In this document: positions 52,088 through 62,290 of the stretch, in pieces | How positions within the stretch are numbered: position 1 is the stretch's first letter | Layout of the letters: each line of letters starts with the position of its first letter | NCBI RefSeq assembly: GCF_900089585.1 | Contig: NZ_FLRH01000004.1 | Location: 1,667,001-1,731,000 of the forward strand | DNA length: 64,000 nucleotides | Direction of reading: 5' to 3' | Source of the DNA: Micromonospora sediminicola | GTDB lineage: Bacteria > Actinomycetota > Actinomycetes > Mycobacteriales > Micromonosporaceae | Made by a program: the position numbers and the translations under genes | Notes under the pieces: model-generated | The model's input: the letters and a program-made list of their open reading frames with translations, nothing else | What the model was told of the DNA's origin: nothing | Databases searched by the model: none

Positions 52088-52519
52088 TCAGCCGCCCTTG
52101 GCGGTGAGCAGCGCGGCGATCCGGGCGAACCCGGCGCGCACCTCGTCGGAGTCCGGCGGGTTGGCCGGCTCCGGCTCCGGCCGGCGCTCGGCGGCCAGTT
52201 CCAGCTCCTCGTCGATGACGTCCTCGAAGTCACCGTAGAGATCCGCCTGGTCGGCCTGGGCCGCCTCGTCCGCGGCGGCGATCTGCGCGGCGGCGATCTC
52301 GCCCCGGATCTCCTCCGGCGTCAGCGCCGGCAGCAGCGGCTCCACCACCGCCATCAGCTGCTCCTCGGCCACCACGGCCTCGGCCAGCGCGAGCGCGTGC
52401 GGCCGCTCGTACGGCCCGCAGACCACCGGCTCCCACTCGTCCTCCGGCCCGAGCGGGGCGAACGTGATGATCCACGGCAGGCCCAGCATCGGGGAGTCGT
52501 CCGGCAGGTCCAGTGTCAC
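52088..52519 (-). CDS. Acidic hypothetical protein
   Basis: I do not recognise this family. From the GTG at 52519 (or 52531) the product is about 143 residues. An N-terminal beta-like part reads VTLDLPDDSPMLGLPWIITFAPLGPEDEWEPVVCGPYERPHALALAEAVVAEEQL. A helical, Glu/Ala-rich C-terminal half follows. It contains no signal peptide or membrane segment. It follows the GntR gene on the same strand after about 85 bp. The stop is 21 bp from a strong hairpin. The codon bias agrees with real coding sequence. Confidence 0.7.
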   Translation of the reverse strand: MTLDLPDDSPMLGLPWIITFAPLGPEDEWEPVVCGPYERPHALALAEAVVAEEQLMAVVEPLLPALTPEEIRGEIAAAQIAAADEAAQADQADLYGDFEDVIDEELELAAERRPEPEPANPPDSDEVRAGFARIAALLTAKGG

Positions 52520-52604
52520 GAGTGCGCCCACCGGCCCATCATCGTCGTTGCCCGCACGACCGGGGAGCGCAATCCCCCGACTCTCCCCGCTCAGGCGACC
52601 GCTC

Positions 52605-52979
52605 TCAGCCACGCGTACCGGCGTCCAGCGCCGCACGGACCAGGGCGAGCGCCCGCTCCGGCGGGACGCCCAGGCGACGCGCCTCGGCGGCGTAGTCCGC
52701 GGCGGCACGGTGCAGCCGGTCGGTGGCGTCGTCCCGCCCCGGGGCCACCACGGTGCCGTGCCGACCCCGGGTCTCGACCAGGCCGGCGGCCTCCAGCTCC
52801 CGGTAGGCCCGGGCCACGGTGTTCACCGCCAGCCCCAGGTCCGCGGCGAGCTGCCGGACCGCGGGCAGCCGGGTGCCCACCGCCAGGCGCCCGTCCCCCA
52901 CCATCGCCGCGAGCTGCGCGCGCACCTGCTCGTACGGAGGGGTGGCCGACCCGGCGTCGATCCGTATCCGGGCGCTCAT
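52605..52979 (-). CDS. GntR family (YtrA-type) transcriptional regulator
   Basis: The 124-residue protein consists of a GntR winged helix: PPYEQVRAQLAAMVGDGRLAVGTRLPAVRQLAADLGLAVNTVARAYRELEAAGLVETRGRHGTVV. A short C-terminal helical tail follows, as in the YtrA subfamily that usually controls membrane transporters. Its ATG overlaps the stop of the YihY gene (ATGA), so it is translated together with that membrane protein. Its target may be the same operon. Confidence 0.92.
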   Translation of the reverse strand: MSARIRIDAGSATPPYEQVRAQLAAMVGDGRLAVGTRLPAVRQLAADLGLAVNTVARAYRELEAAGLVETRGRHGTVVAPGRDDATDRLHRAAADYAAEARRLGVPPERALALVRAALDAGTRG

Positions 52980-53917
52980 CCGCCGCCTCCGGGGGTGCCC
53001 GGGTCGGTCTCCTCGTCGAGCACGTCGGCCTCCACGTCCACCTCCCGCGCCCCGCCCTCGGCCAGGTCGACCACCCGGCCGTAGCGGCTGGTGGCGGCGA
53101 GCGCGGCGCCGAAGAGCACCAGTTGGTTGAGCAGGTAGAGGTAGAGCAGCAGCCCCACGGCGGTCGCCACCACCGTGTACGCCGGGTTCCGCTCGGTGCG
53201 GACCACGTAGTAGCGCCCCACGGTGTTGAGCAGCGTGATCCCGACCGCGACGGTCAGCACCGCCGGGCGCAGCCGCCGCCGGCTCATCCGCAGCCGGGGC
53301 ACGGCGAGCAGCAGCGCGGCGGCGAGCACGGCGTTGACCAGCACGCTCAGCACCGCGCTGACCGTGGTCAGGCCCACCGAGCCGGTGCTGCGCAGCAGGA
53401 ACCGCAGCAGCGACTCCAGCGCGTCGACGGCGGCGACCGAGACGAAGAGCAGCACGAAGACCGCGACCAGCACGCCCAGGTCGACCAGCCGGCGCACCAC
53501 CAGGTTGCCGGGCTGCTGGTTGAAGCCGTACATCAGGCGCTGCGAGGAACGGATCGCCTCCACCCAGCCGATGCCGGTGAAGACCAGGATGACCAGGCCG
53601 ACCACGCCGACGGTGTTGCTGCTCTCGGAGATCTGGGCCGGGTCGAGGAAGGGCAGGTTGTCCCGCAGGAAGTCGGCCGCCGCGCGGCTGACCTCCTCGT
53701 TGTCCCGCAGCACCGCGCCGAAGATCCAGTACGCGACCAGGGCGAGCGCGAACACGGCGAAGAACCCGTAGTAGGCGATGGCGGCGGCGAGCCGGCCGGC
53801 CATCAGGTCGGCGTAGAGCGTCCCGGCCAGCCAGAGGTGGTCGAAGACCGACGAGCGACCACGAGCCGCGTCGATACGGCGCCCGATGGCCGTCTCGATC
53901 CGGCCGAAGACGTTCAC
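52976..53917 (-). CDS. YihY/BrkB family inner-membrane protein
   Basis: The 313-residue protein has six helices. It shows the family hallmarks LAAAIAYYGFFAVFALALVAYWIFG, NTVGVVGLVILVFTGIGWVEAIRSSQRLMYGF, LLFVSVAAVDALE and YTVVATAVGLLLYLYLLNQLVLFGAALAA. The C-terminus is an acidic tail (REVDVEADVLDEETDPG). The family is sometimes labelled ribonuclease BN, which is not correct for it; its role is unknown. The GTG at 53917 is the start. In mycobacteria a similar gene neighbours trpS, as it does here. Confidence 0.9.
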   Translation of the reverse strand: MNVFGRIETAIGRRIDAARGRSSVFDHLWLAGTLYADLMAGRLAAAIAYYGFFAVFALALVAYWIFGAVLRDNEEVSRAAADFLRDNLPFLDPAQISESSNTVGVVGLVILVFTGIGWVEAIRSSQRLMYGFNQQPGNLVVRRLVDLGVLVAVFVLLFVSVAAVDALESLLRFLLRSTGSVGLTTVSAVLSVLVNAVLAAALLLAVPRLRMSRRRLRPAVLTVAVGITLLNTVGRYYVVRTERNPAYTVVATAVGLLLYLYLLNQLVLFGAALAATSRYGRVVDLAEGGAREVDVEADVLDEETDPGTPGGGG

Positions 53918-53973
53918 TCCGTCATCCTCGCCGATCCCCGCTCCCGGCGGAGGCGGCCCGGCCGGCCGAGTGC

Positions 53974-54561
53974 TCAGCGCGGGCCGCCGAGCCGGAAGTC
54001 GCGGCGGGGCTGCCACCGGGTCGCCCCGCTGTGCGAGAAGAGCGTGAACGCGTCCACCTCGAACAGCGCGGAGAAGTCGGCCAGGTCCTCGTACGCCTTG
54101 TCCAGCACCTCGGGCGGCACGTCCTGGGCCACCGTCACGTGCGGGTGGTAGGGGAAGCGCGCTTCCCGGCGCAGTTCGGGGGCGGAGTTGATGGCGGCGG
54201 CGAGCAGCTCGCACTCGCTGATCCCGGCGGCCACCGCCACGAACACCACCTGGGTGACCGGGCGGAACGTGCCGGTGCCGCGCAGGTGCAGGGTGAACGG
54301 CAGGTGCGTGGCCGCCACCCGGGCCAGGTGCTCCTCGACGGCCGGCAGCGCGCGTACCGGGATCTCGGTGGGGCCGAGAAGGGTGACGTGCGCGGGGACC
54401 GCCTGCGGGTCGCCGGCGGAGATCCGGCGGCGGGTGAGCTGCCCGCCCCACGGTTCGGGGACGTCGACCGCGATCCCGATCTGGATCGTGTCGCCGCCGT
54501 CCCGCGCCGCGTCACCGCCCGCCACGTTGCGCGCCGTCCCTCCGGCCACCGACTGCGTCAC
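53974..54561 (-). CDS. 2'-5' RNA ligase/cyclic phosphodiesterase family protein
   Basis: The 195-residue protein has the two HxT motifs of the 2H phosphoesterase superfamily: HVTLLGPT near residue 78 and HVTVAQDV near 150. It probably hydrolyses 2',3'-cyclic or 2'-5' phosphodiester bonds in RNA or nucleotides, although the true substrate is unknown. The first 20 residues are low-complexity, so the real start could be an internal GTG rather than the one at 54561. It lies 19 bp downstream of trpS on the same strand. Confidence 0.88.
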   Translation of the reverse strand: MTQSVAGGTARNVAGGDAARDGGDTIQIGIAVDVPEPWGGQLTRRRISAGDPQAVPAHVTLLGPTEIPVRALPAVEEHLARVAATHLPFTLHLRGTGTFRPVTQVVFVAVAAGISECELLAAAINSAPELRREARFPYHPHVTVAQDVPPEVLDKAYEDLADFSALFEVDAFTLFSHSGATRWQPRRDFRLGGPR

Positions 54562-54580
54562 TCCCGCCCCGCCCGGGCCG

Positions 54581-55639
<1,059 letters not shown>

Positions 55640-56656
55640 TCATGACGGGCCGGCGGGTCGGGCGGGTACGGCCGGCGGCGGGCCGCTGACCTCGCGCCGG
55701 GGCTCGGGCAGCCGCGCCGCGGAGACCACCAGGCGGGACACCCGTCGGCCGTCGAGCGCCAGCACCCGCAGCAGCCAGCCCTCCGGATCGGCCGGTCCCG
55801 ATCCGTCGACCGGGTCGACGGCCACCGGCACCTCGTCGCCGGCCACCGGCAGCCGGCCCAGCGCGGCCATCACGTAGCCGCCGACCGTCTCGTACGGGCC
55901 GGCGGGCAACGGCACCCCGGTGCGCTCGGCGAAGTCGGTCAGGTTGAGCCGACCGTCGACCACGGCGGGCAGACCGGCGGGCTCGGCGTCGGGCGGCCCG
56001 TGGCCCTCGTCGTGGATCTCCCCGACCAGTTCCTCGACCAGGTCCTCGCAGGTCACGATGCCGGCGGTGCCGCCGTACTCGTCGACCACCACGGCCAGGT
56101 GGTGGCCCTCGCGGCGCATCTCGGTCAGCGCCGCGAGCACCCGTTTGCTGTCCGGCAGCCGCTTGACCTCACGGGTCAGCTCGCCGACGGTGACCCGGGC
56201 GTCCGGGCCCGGGCGCAGCAGCACGTCGCGCAGGTGCACCAAGCCGACCACGTCGTCGTGGGTGCCGTCGACCACGGGGTAGCGGGTGTGCGGGTCGTCG
56301 CGGACCAGCCGCTGCGCCGCGGCCACGGGCAGGCCGGCGGCGAGGAAGACCACCTCGGTGCGGGGCACCATCACCTCGCGGACCAGCCGCGCGCCGGCCA
56401 CCAGCACCTCGTCGATGATCCGCCGCTCGTCCGGGTCGAGCAGCGTGTTCGCCGCGACCAGGTCGCGCAGCTCCGCCTCGCTGATCCGCTCGCGGCCGGC
56501 GGTGGGGCTCGCCCCGAGCAGGTCGGTGACCAGGCGGGTGGCGCCGTCGGCGGCGCGGACCACGAGGCGGGCCACGGTCCGGGCGAGCGGGCCGGGTTCG
56601 CGCCGGGGCCGCCCCGGCGGTCGCCGCCGAGGCCCGGGACCACCTGCCTCCCGCAT
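55640..56656 (-). CDS. CorC/HlyC-type CBS-pair protein (no DUF21 membrane domain)
   Basis: The 338-residue protein has a basic Pro/Arg-rich N-terminus, then ERISEAELRDLVAANTLLDPDERRIIDEVLVAGARLVREVMVPRTEVVFLAAG. A CBS pair with TRYPVVDGTHDDVVGLVHLRDVLL and LAVVVDEYGGTAGIVTCEDLVEELVGEI follows, and then a CorC_HlyC domain. The transmembrane DUF21/CNNM domain common in this family is absent, so it is the shorter CorC form linked with magnesium/cobalt efflux. It ends 34 bp before the trpS start. Confidence 0.9.
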   Translation of the reverse strand: MREAGGPGPRRRPPGRPRREPGPLARTVARLVVRAADGATRLVTDLLGASPTAGRERISEAELRDLVAANTLLDPDERRIIDEVLVAGARLVREVMVPRTEVVFLAAGLPVAAAQRLVRDDPHTRYPVVDGTHDDVVGLVHLRDVLLRPGPDARVTVGELTREVKRLPDSKRVLAALTEMRREGHHLAVVVDEYGGTAGIVTCEDLVEELVGEIHDEGHGPPDAEPAGLPAVVDGRLNLTDFAERTGVPLPAGPYETVGGYVMAALGRLPVAGDEVPVAVDPVDGSGPADPEGWLLRVLALDGRRVSRLVVSAARLPEPRREVSGPPPAVPARPAGPS

Positions 56657-56833
56657 GACAAGGATGGTAGACAGCGGACACCGTCCGCCCGCCCGAATGT
56701 TCGGATCTGTTCAACCCTGATGGATTGTGATGGAATGGAGGGAGGCTCACTCGACAGCGGTGGCACAGCCGTCGGCCGTAGGGTGATCACGGACGGCCGA
56801 CGCGGAACGCGGCCAGGCAGAGGAGGACCTCAC

Positions 56834-57817
56834 GTGAAACTGCTCGTCACCGGCGGCGCCGGCTACATCGGCAGCGTGGTGACCCGGATGCTGCTCGACC
56901 ACGGCCACCAGGTGACCGTGCTGGACGACCTGCGCACCGGCCACCGCGAGGCGCTCGCCCCCGAGGCGACGCACGTCGAGCTGTCGGTGCACGAGGCCGC
57001 CCGGGTGCTCACCCCCGACGCCGGGTTCGACGGCGTGCTGCACTTCGCCGCCCTGATCGCCGCCGGCGAGTCGATGATCAAGCCGGAGCTCTACTGGCAC
57101 ACCAACACCGTCGGCTCACTCGCCCTGATCGACGCGGTCCGCGCCGCCCGGGTGCCCCGGATGGTGTTCTCCTCCACCGCCGCCGTCTACGGCAACCCCA
57201 CCGAGCTGCCCATCCCGGAAACCGCCGTCAAGGCCCCCACCAACACCTACGGCGCGACGAAACTGGCCGTCGACATGGCGCTGACCTCCGAAGCGGTCGC
57301 GCACGACCTGGGCGCCGTCTCGCTGCGCTACTTCAACGTCGCCGGGGCCTACCTGCACGACGGGCTCGCCATCGGCGAACGGCACGAACCGGAGACGCAC
57401 CTCATCCCGATCGCCCTCGACGTGGCCGCCGGCCGCCGGGAGAAGCTCCAACTCTTCGGCGACGACTACCCCACCGTCGACGGCACCTGCGTGCGCGACT
57501 ACATCCACGTCGAGGACCTGGCCCGCGCCCACCTGCTCGCCCTCGACGCGGCCACCCCGGGCCGGCACCGGATCTACAACCTGGGCAACGGCAACGGCTT
57601 CACCAACCGGCAGGTCGTCGACGTGGTCCGCGAGGTCACCGGCCACCCCGTGCCGGTCGAGGTGGCGCCGCGCCGCGAAGGCGACCCCGCCGAACTGGTC
57701 GCGTCGTCCGCCCTGGCCCGCGACGAACTCGGGTGGACGCCGGCGAAGCCGACGCTGCACGACATGGTCGGCGACGCCTGGGCGTTCTACCGCGAGCACG
57801 TCGGTCGGCCCGCGTGA
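56834..57817 (+). CDS. galE: UDP-glucose 4-epimerase
   Basis: GalE interconverts UDP-galactose and UDP-glucose in the Leloir pathway. The 327-residue short-chain dehydrogenase-type protein has the NAD-binding GGAGYIGS at residues 7-14, FSSTAAVYGNP with the catalytic Ser, and YGATKLAVDM with the Tyr-x3-Lys. It starts at a GTG with AGGAGG 7 bp upstream. The stop overlaps the GTG of galK by 4 bp, so the two are coupled. The intergenic region 56657-56833 holds its promoter, but I could not define the boxes. Confidence 0.96.
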   Translation: MKLLVTGGAGYIGSVVTRMLLDHGHQVTVLDDLRTGHREALAPEATHVELSVHEAARVLTPDAGFDGVLHFAALIAAGESMIKPELYWHTNTVGSLALIDAVRAARVPRMVFSSTAAVYGNPTELPIPETAVKAPTNTYGATKLAVDMALTSEAVAHDLGAVSLRYFNVAGAYLHDGLAIGERHEPETHLIPIALDVAAGRREKLQLFGDDYPTVDGTCVRDYIHVEDLARAHLLALDAATPGRHRIYNLGNGNGFTNRQVVDVVREVTGHPVPVEVAPRREGDPAELVASSALARDELGWTPAKPTLHDMVGDAWAFYREHVGRPA

Positions 57818-58998
57818 GCCCCGCGAGCGTGGGTGACGGTCGCCGCGGCGACGTCACCGACCGCGCCACCGCCGGCTTCCGGCAGCGGTACGGCGCCGAG
57901 CCGGCGGGCCGCTGGGCGGCTCCCGGGCGGGTCAACCTGATCGGCGAGCACACCGACTACAACGACGGCTTCGTGCTGCCCTTCGCGCTGCCGCTGCGTA
58001 CCGTGGTCGCCGCGGCGCCCGGGCCGGACCGGCGCTGGACGGTCTGGTCGGAGCTGGACGACGAGCCGGTGGAGTTCGGGGCCGAGGAGGCCGACGACCC
58101 CGGCCGGGTCGACGGCTGGGCCGCCTACGTGGCCGGGGTGGTGTGGGCGCTGCGCGCCGCCGGCCTCGACGTCCCCGGCGCGCGCCTCGCCATCGCCTCC
58201 GACGTCCCGGTCGGCTCCGGGCTCTCCTCGTCGGCCGCGATCGAGTCGGCCGTGCTGGCCGCCCTGGTCGACCTCGGCGCGCTGGACCTGCCCGCCGAGC
58301 GCTGGCCCCGGCTCGCCCAGCGGGCCGAGAACGACTACGTCGGCGCGCCCACCGGGATCATGGACCAGTCCGCGGTGATCCGGGGTCGGGAGGGGCACGC
58401 GCTCTTCCTCGACTGCCGCACCGAGGAGGTCGAGCAGATCCCGTTCGACCCGGCCGCGGCCGGGCTGGCCGTGCTGGTCGTGGACAGCCGCGCCCCGCAC
58501 CGGCACGCCGACGGCGAGTACGCCGCCCGGCGCAAGAGCTGCGAGCGGGCCGCCGCGACGCTCGGCGTGGCCGCCCTGCGCGACGTACCCACCGCCGACC
58601 TCGACACGGCGCTGGCCCGCCTCGACGACGACGAGACCCGCCGCCGGGTCCGGCACGTGGTCACCGAGGACCAGCGGGTGCTCGACACGGTCGCGTTGCT
58701 GCGCGCCGGCCGGGTCCGCGAGATCGGCCCGCTGCTGACCGCGTCGCACGCCTCGATGCGCTACGACTTCGAGATCACCGTGCCGGAGGTCGACACCGCG
58801 GTCGAGGCGGCGCTCGCCGCCGGCGCCCACGGCGCGCGGATGACCGGCGGCGGGTTCGGCGGCTGCGTGCTCGCCCTGGTCGACGCGGACGCCGCCGACA
58901 CGGTGGCCGACGCGGTGGCCGCCGCGTACGCCGAGCGCGGCTTCGCCGCCCCCGGCACGCTCACCGTCCAGCCCGCCGGCGGCGCGACCCGCTTGTAA
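57814..58998 (+). CDS. galK: Galactokinase
   Basis: GalK phosphorylates galactose to galactose-1-phosphate. The 394 residues carry the GHMP-kinase motifs APGRVNLIGEHTDYNDGFVLP, VPVGSGLSSSAAIE and GARMTGGGFGGCVLAL, together with TGIMDQSAVI. The GTG start overlaps galE. Its TAA stop is formed by the outer edge of the adjoining palindromic element. No galT gene is visible next to it in this window. Confidence 0.96.
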   Translation: MSPASVGDGRRGDVTDRATAGFRQRYGAEPAGRWAAPGRVNLIGEHTDYNDGFVLPFALPLRTVVAAAPGPDRRWTVWSELDDEPVEFGAEEADDPGRVDGWAAYVAGVVWALRAAGLDVPGARLAIASDVPVGSGLSSSAAIESAVLAALVDLGALDLPAERWPRLAQRAENDYVGAPTGIMDQSAVIRGREGHALFLDCRTEEVEQIPFDPAAAGLAVLVVDSRAPHRHADGEYAARRKSCERAAATLGVAALRDVPTADLDTALARLDDDETRRRVRHVVTEDQRVLDTVALLRAGRVREIGPLLTASHASMRYDFEITVPEVDTAVEAALAAGAHGARMTGGGFGGCVLALVDADAADTVADAVAAAYAERGFAAPGTLTVQPAGGATRL

Positions 58999-59077
58999 GG
59001 AAGGGCCCCCTATTAACGCCTGCGGTAGAGGAAGGGCCCCTTGTTAACACTCACTGTTAACAAGGGGCCCTTCCTTA
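58995..59077. repeat. Palindromic GGGGCCCC/GTTAAC element, third copy plus a half copy
   Basis: GGAAGGGCCCCTTGTTAACA at 59030-59049 is repeated as an exact complement at 59055-59074, a perfect 20-bp inverted repeat with a 5-base loop. A degenerate half copy (TAAGGAAGGGCCCCC...TTAACGCC) precedes it from 58996 and contributes galK's stop codon. It separates convergent galK and cysN. Confidence 0.9.
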
Positions 59078-59085
59078 CGCCAGGG

Positions 59086-60390
59086 TCAGCCGGCTTCGAC
59101 GATCATGCCCGCGCCGACCGTCCGGTTGGTGGCCTCGTCGATGATGACGAACCCGCCGGTGGTGCGGTTGCGCCGGTACTCGTCGGCGAGCAGCGGGACG
59201 GTGGTACGCAGCCGCACCCGGCCGATCTCGTTGAGCTTCAGCTCGCCGGCCGACTCGTCCCGGTGCAGCGAGTTGACGTCCAACCGGTAGTGCAGCTCCC
59301 GCACGATCGTCCGCGCCGTACGGGTGGTGTGCTTGATCGCGTACCTGCCGCCGACCTGCAACGGCCGGCTCTCGTCCATCCAGCAGACCATCGCCTCGAT
59401 GTCCTGCGCGACCATCGGCGCGTTGTTCGGCCGGCAGATCATGTCACCGCGGGAGATGTCGATCTCGTCAGTCAGCCGAACCGTCACCGACATCGGCGGG
59501 AACGCCTCGTCCACCGGCCCGTCGGCGGTCTCCACCGCGGCGATGCGGCTGGTGAAGCCCGACGGCAGCACCATCACCTCGTCGCCCGGCTTGAGCACGC
59601 CCGAGGCCACCTGGCCGGCGTAGCCCCGGTAGTCGGTGACGGTGGTGGACTGCGGCCGGATCACGTACTGCACCGGGAACCGCACGTCGACCAGGTTGCG
59701 GTCGGAGGCGATGTGCACCCGCTCCAGGTGGTGCAGCAGCGACGGACCCTCGTACCACTGCATGTTCTCGGAGCGGGAGACGATGTTGTCGCCGCGCAGC
59801 GCGGAGATCGGCACCACGGTCAGGTCCGGCACGTCGAGCTTCGCGGCGAACGCGGTGAACTCGTCGGCGATCCGCTCGAAGACCTCCTGCGACCAGTCGA
59901 CCAGGTCCATCTTGTTCACGCACAGGACCAGGTGCGGCACCCGCAGCAGCGAACAGAGGAAGGCATGCCGGCGGGACTGCTCCACCAGGCCCTTGCGCGC
60001 GTCCACCAGGATCAGCGCCAGATCGGCGGTGGAGGCGCCGGTGACCATGTTCCGGGTGTACTGGATGTGCCCGGGGGTGTCGGCGATGATGAACTTCCGC
60101 CGCGGGGTGGCGAAGTAGCGGTACGCCACGTCGATGGTGATGCCCTGCTCCCGCTCGGCGCGCAGGCCGTCGGTGAGCAGCGCCAGGTTGGTGTATTCGT
60201 CGCCCCGCGCGGCGCTGACCGCCTCGACCGCGGCGAGCTGGTCGCTGAAGAGCGACTTGGTGTCGTACAGCAGCCGGCCGATCAGGGTCGACTTGCCGTC
60301 GTCGACGCTGCCGGCGGTGGCGAACCGCAGCAGGTCCATCGGCCGGGCCGACGCGTCGGCCTCGGCCGGCGCCACAGTCTCGACGCTCAT
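59086..60390 (-). CDS. cysN: Sulfate adenylyltransferase subunit 1 (GTPase)
   Basis: CysN is the GTPase that drives APS formation from sulfate and ATP with CysD. The 434 residues show the G1 motif GSVDDGKST, AEREQGITIDVAYRYF, DTPGH and NKMD. The length lacks a fused CysC APS-kinase domain, so APS kinase must be encoded elsewhere if used. The ATG at 60390 overlaps the cysD stop by one base. It is the last gene of the cysDN unit. Confidence 0.95.
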   Translation of the reverse strand: MSVETVAPAEADASARPMDLLRFATAGSVDDGKSTLIGRLLYDTKSLFSDQLAAVEAVSAARGDEYTNLALLTDGLRAEREQGITIDVAYRYFATPRRKFIIADTPGHIQYTRNMVTGASTADLALILVDARKGLVEQSRRHAFLCSLLRVPHLVLCVNKMDLVDWSQEVFERIADEFTAFAAKLDVPDLTVVPISALRGDNIVSRSENMQWYEGPSLLHHLERVHIASDRNLVDVRFPVQYVIRPQSTTVTDYRGYAGQVASGVLKPGDEVMVLPSGFTSRIAAVETADGPVDEAFPPMSVTVRLTDEIDISRGDMICRPNNAPMVAQDIEAMVCWMDESRPLQVGGRYAIKHTTRTARTIVRELHYRLDVNSLHRDESAGELKLNEIGRVRLRTTVPLLADEYRRNRTTGGFVIIDEATNRTVGAGMIVEAG

Positions 60391-61301
60391 CAGAAGTAGC
60401 CCTCTCGCTTGCGGTCCTCCATGGCGGCCTCGCTGACCCGGTCGTCGCCGCGGGTCGCGCCGCGCTCGGTGATCCGGGTGGCGGCCACCTCCTCGATCAC
60501 CTTCTCCACCGTGTCGGCGTCCGAGCGGACCGCCGCGGTGCAGGAGGCGTCGCCCACGGTCCGGTACCGCACCTGGGCCTTGAACGGCTGCTCACCGGCG
60601 CGGGCCCGGAAGAACTCGTTGACCGCGTAGAACATGCCGTCGCGCTCGATCACCTCGCGCTCGTGCGCGTAGTAGATCGACGGCAGCGGGATCCGCTCCC
60701 GCGCGATGTAGTGCCAGACGTCCAGCTCGGTCCAGTTGGACAGCGGGAACACCCGGATCGACTCACCGGGGTGGTGCCGGCCGTTGTAGAGCGACCACAG
60801 CTCCGGGCGCTGGTTCTTCGGGTCCCACTGGCCGAACTCGTCGCGGAAGCTGAACACCCGCTCCTTGGCCCGGGCCTTCTCCTCGTCCCGCCGGGCGCCG
60901 CCGAAGAGCGCGTCGAACCGGTGCTTCTCCACCGCGTCGAGCAGCACCGGGGTCTGGATACGGTTGCGCATGCCGTCGGCCGACTCGCGGACCATGCCCT
61001 TGTTCAGGGCCTCCGGCACGCTGGCCACGATGAGCTGCAGGCCCAGCTCGGCCACCCGCTGGTCGCGGTAGTCGAGCACCTCGGGGAAGTTGTGCCCGGT
61101 GTCCACGTGCATCACCGGGAACGGGATGTTGGCCGGCGCGAACGCCTTCTGGGCCAACCGGAGCATCACGATCGAGTCCTTGCCGCCGGAGAAGAGCAGC
61201 ACCGGCCGCTCCATCTCGGCGACGACCTCGCGCATCACGAAGATGCTCTCCGCCTCGAGCGCGTCGAGGTGCGACACCTGGTACGCGGCGGGGGACGTCA
61301 T
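60390..61301 (-). CDS. cysD: Sulfate adenylyltransferase subunit 2
   Basis: CysD is the PP-loop nucleotidyltransferase of the sulfate-activation complex. The 303 residues show LFSGGKDSIVMLRLAQKAFAP (PP-loop), PVMHVDTGHNFPEVLDYRD, FDALFGGARRDEEKARAKERVFSFRDEFGQWDP and FPLSNWTELDVWHYI. The ATG at 61301 gives a normal N-terminus; an upstream in-frame start at 61331 adds only a basic stretch. A GACC-N5-GGTC dyad lies at 61344-61356 in the leader. Confidence 0.95.
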   Translation of the reverse strand: MTSPAAYQVSHLDALEAESIFVMREVVAEMERPVLLFSGGKDSIVMLRLAQKAFAPANIPFPVMHVDTGHNFPEVLDYRDQRVAELGLQLIVASVPEALNKGMVRESADGMRNRIQTPVLLDAVEKHRFDALFGGARRDEEKARAKERVFSFRDEFGQWDPKNQRPELWSLYNGRHHPGESIRVFPLSNWTELDVWHYIARERIPLPSIYYAHEREVIERDGMFYAVNEFFRARAGEQPFKAQVRYRTVGDASCTAAVRSDADTVEKVIEEVAATRITERGATRGDDRVSEAAMEDRKREGYF

Positions 61302-61381
61302 GACACGAACTCGATTCGCTCGGATCCGCACATCGGGATTCCAGACCTTTCCGGTCGGAGTCGTGAAGAAGATTGCTCAGG

Positions 61382-62215
61382 TTACCCGGAATGCCGCTGC
61401 AGCGCTGCAAGCAACCGACCCGCGAGATCCTTGCGGCAGACCAGCAGATCGGGTAGGCGAGGGTCGGCCCCGTTGTATTCCAGCGCAGAACCGTCGATCC
61501 GGGAAGCATGCAATCCGGTGGCCGTCGCCACAGCGACCGGAGCGGCCGAGTCCCACTCGTACTGACCGCCCGCGTGGATGTACGCGTCGACCTCGCCGGT
61601 CACCACGGCGGCGATCTTCGCGCCCGCCGAGCCCATCGGGACCAGATGAGCGCCGACGTCCTCTGCCAGATCGGTCAGGAAAACCGGCGGACGGCTACGA
61701 CTGGCCGCCAACCGGATGGTCCGCGCGCCGGCCGCCGTGGCCGCCTCCAACCGCATCGGCGGGTACGCCGGCGGGTAGTCGGTGCCCAGCACCCGGTGCT
61801 GCGCCGGCAGTCCCACCGCCCCCGCCACCAGACCGTGCGGCGAGGGCGCGTGCCGCGACCAGAGCGCCACGTGCACCGCCCAGTCCGCGCGCCCGTCCTC
61901 GGCGTACTCCCGGGTGCCGTCCAGCGGGTCGACGATCCACACCCGGTCCGCGGTCAGCCGGGGCATCGCCTCGTCGCTCACCTCGGCGGTCCAGGCCAGC
62001 CGCGACCCCTCGTCCTCCTCCGACAGCACCGCGTCCGCCGGGCGCCACCGCGCCAGCTCGGTACGGATCAGGTCGTGCGAGATCTTGTCCCCGGCGGACC
62101 GCAACGCCCCGGCGTCGGCGAAGCCCATCTCCGCGCGCAGGGCCATCAGCGCCTGCCCGGCCCGCGACGCGAGCCAACGCGCGAACGCGCCGTCGATCAT
62201 CGGAGGACTGCCCAT
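61382..62215 (-). CDS. cysQ: 3'(2'),5'-bisphosphate nucleotidase (CysQ-like)
   Basis: The 277-residue protein is an inositol-monophosphatase-fold phosphatase expected to recycle PAP from sulfate assimilation. Magnesium-binding motifs are visible as SEEDEG, WIVDPLDGTREYAEDG and WDSAAPVAVA. Proximity to cysDN (80 bp upstream of cysD on the same strand) supports the CysQ call over inositol phosphatase. The actinobacterial enzyme can have both activities. Confidence 0.9.
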   Translation of the reverse strand: MGSPPMIDGAFARWLASRAGQALMALRAEMGFADAGALRSAGDKISHDLIRTELARWRPADAVLSEEDEGSRLAWTAEVSDEAMPRLTADRVWIVDPLDGTREYAEDGRADWAVHVALWSRHAPSPHGLVAGAVGLPAQHRVLGTDYPPAYPPMRLEAATAAGARTIRLAASRSRPPVFLTDLAEDVGAHLVPMGSAGAKIAAVVTGEVDAYIHAGGQYEWDSAAPVAVATATGLHASRIDGSALEYNGADPRLPDLLVCRKDLAGRLLAALQRHSG

Positions 62216-62220
62216 GGTGT

Positions 62221-62253
62221 CTTCGCTCCCGTCGCTGCCTTCGCTCCCGTCGC
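62221..62253 (-). repeat. Short tandem repeat in the cysQ leader
   Basis: CTTCGCTCCCGTCGC occurs twice, at 62221-62235 and 62239-62253, an 18-bp period. It lies immediately before the cysQ start (62215, minus strand), between cysQ and pth. It could affect cysQ expression, but no function is known. Confidence 0.6.
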
Positions 62254-62290
62254 AAAGGCGCAGACTACCGGCCGGCGAGCGACCTGCCGG

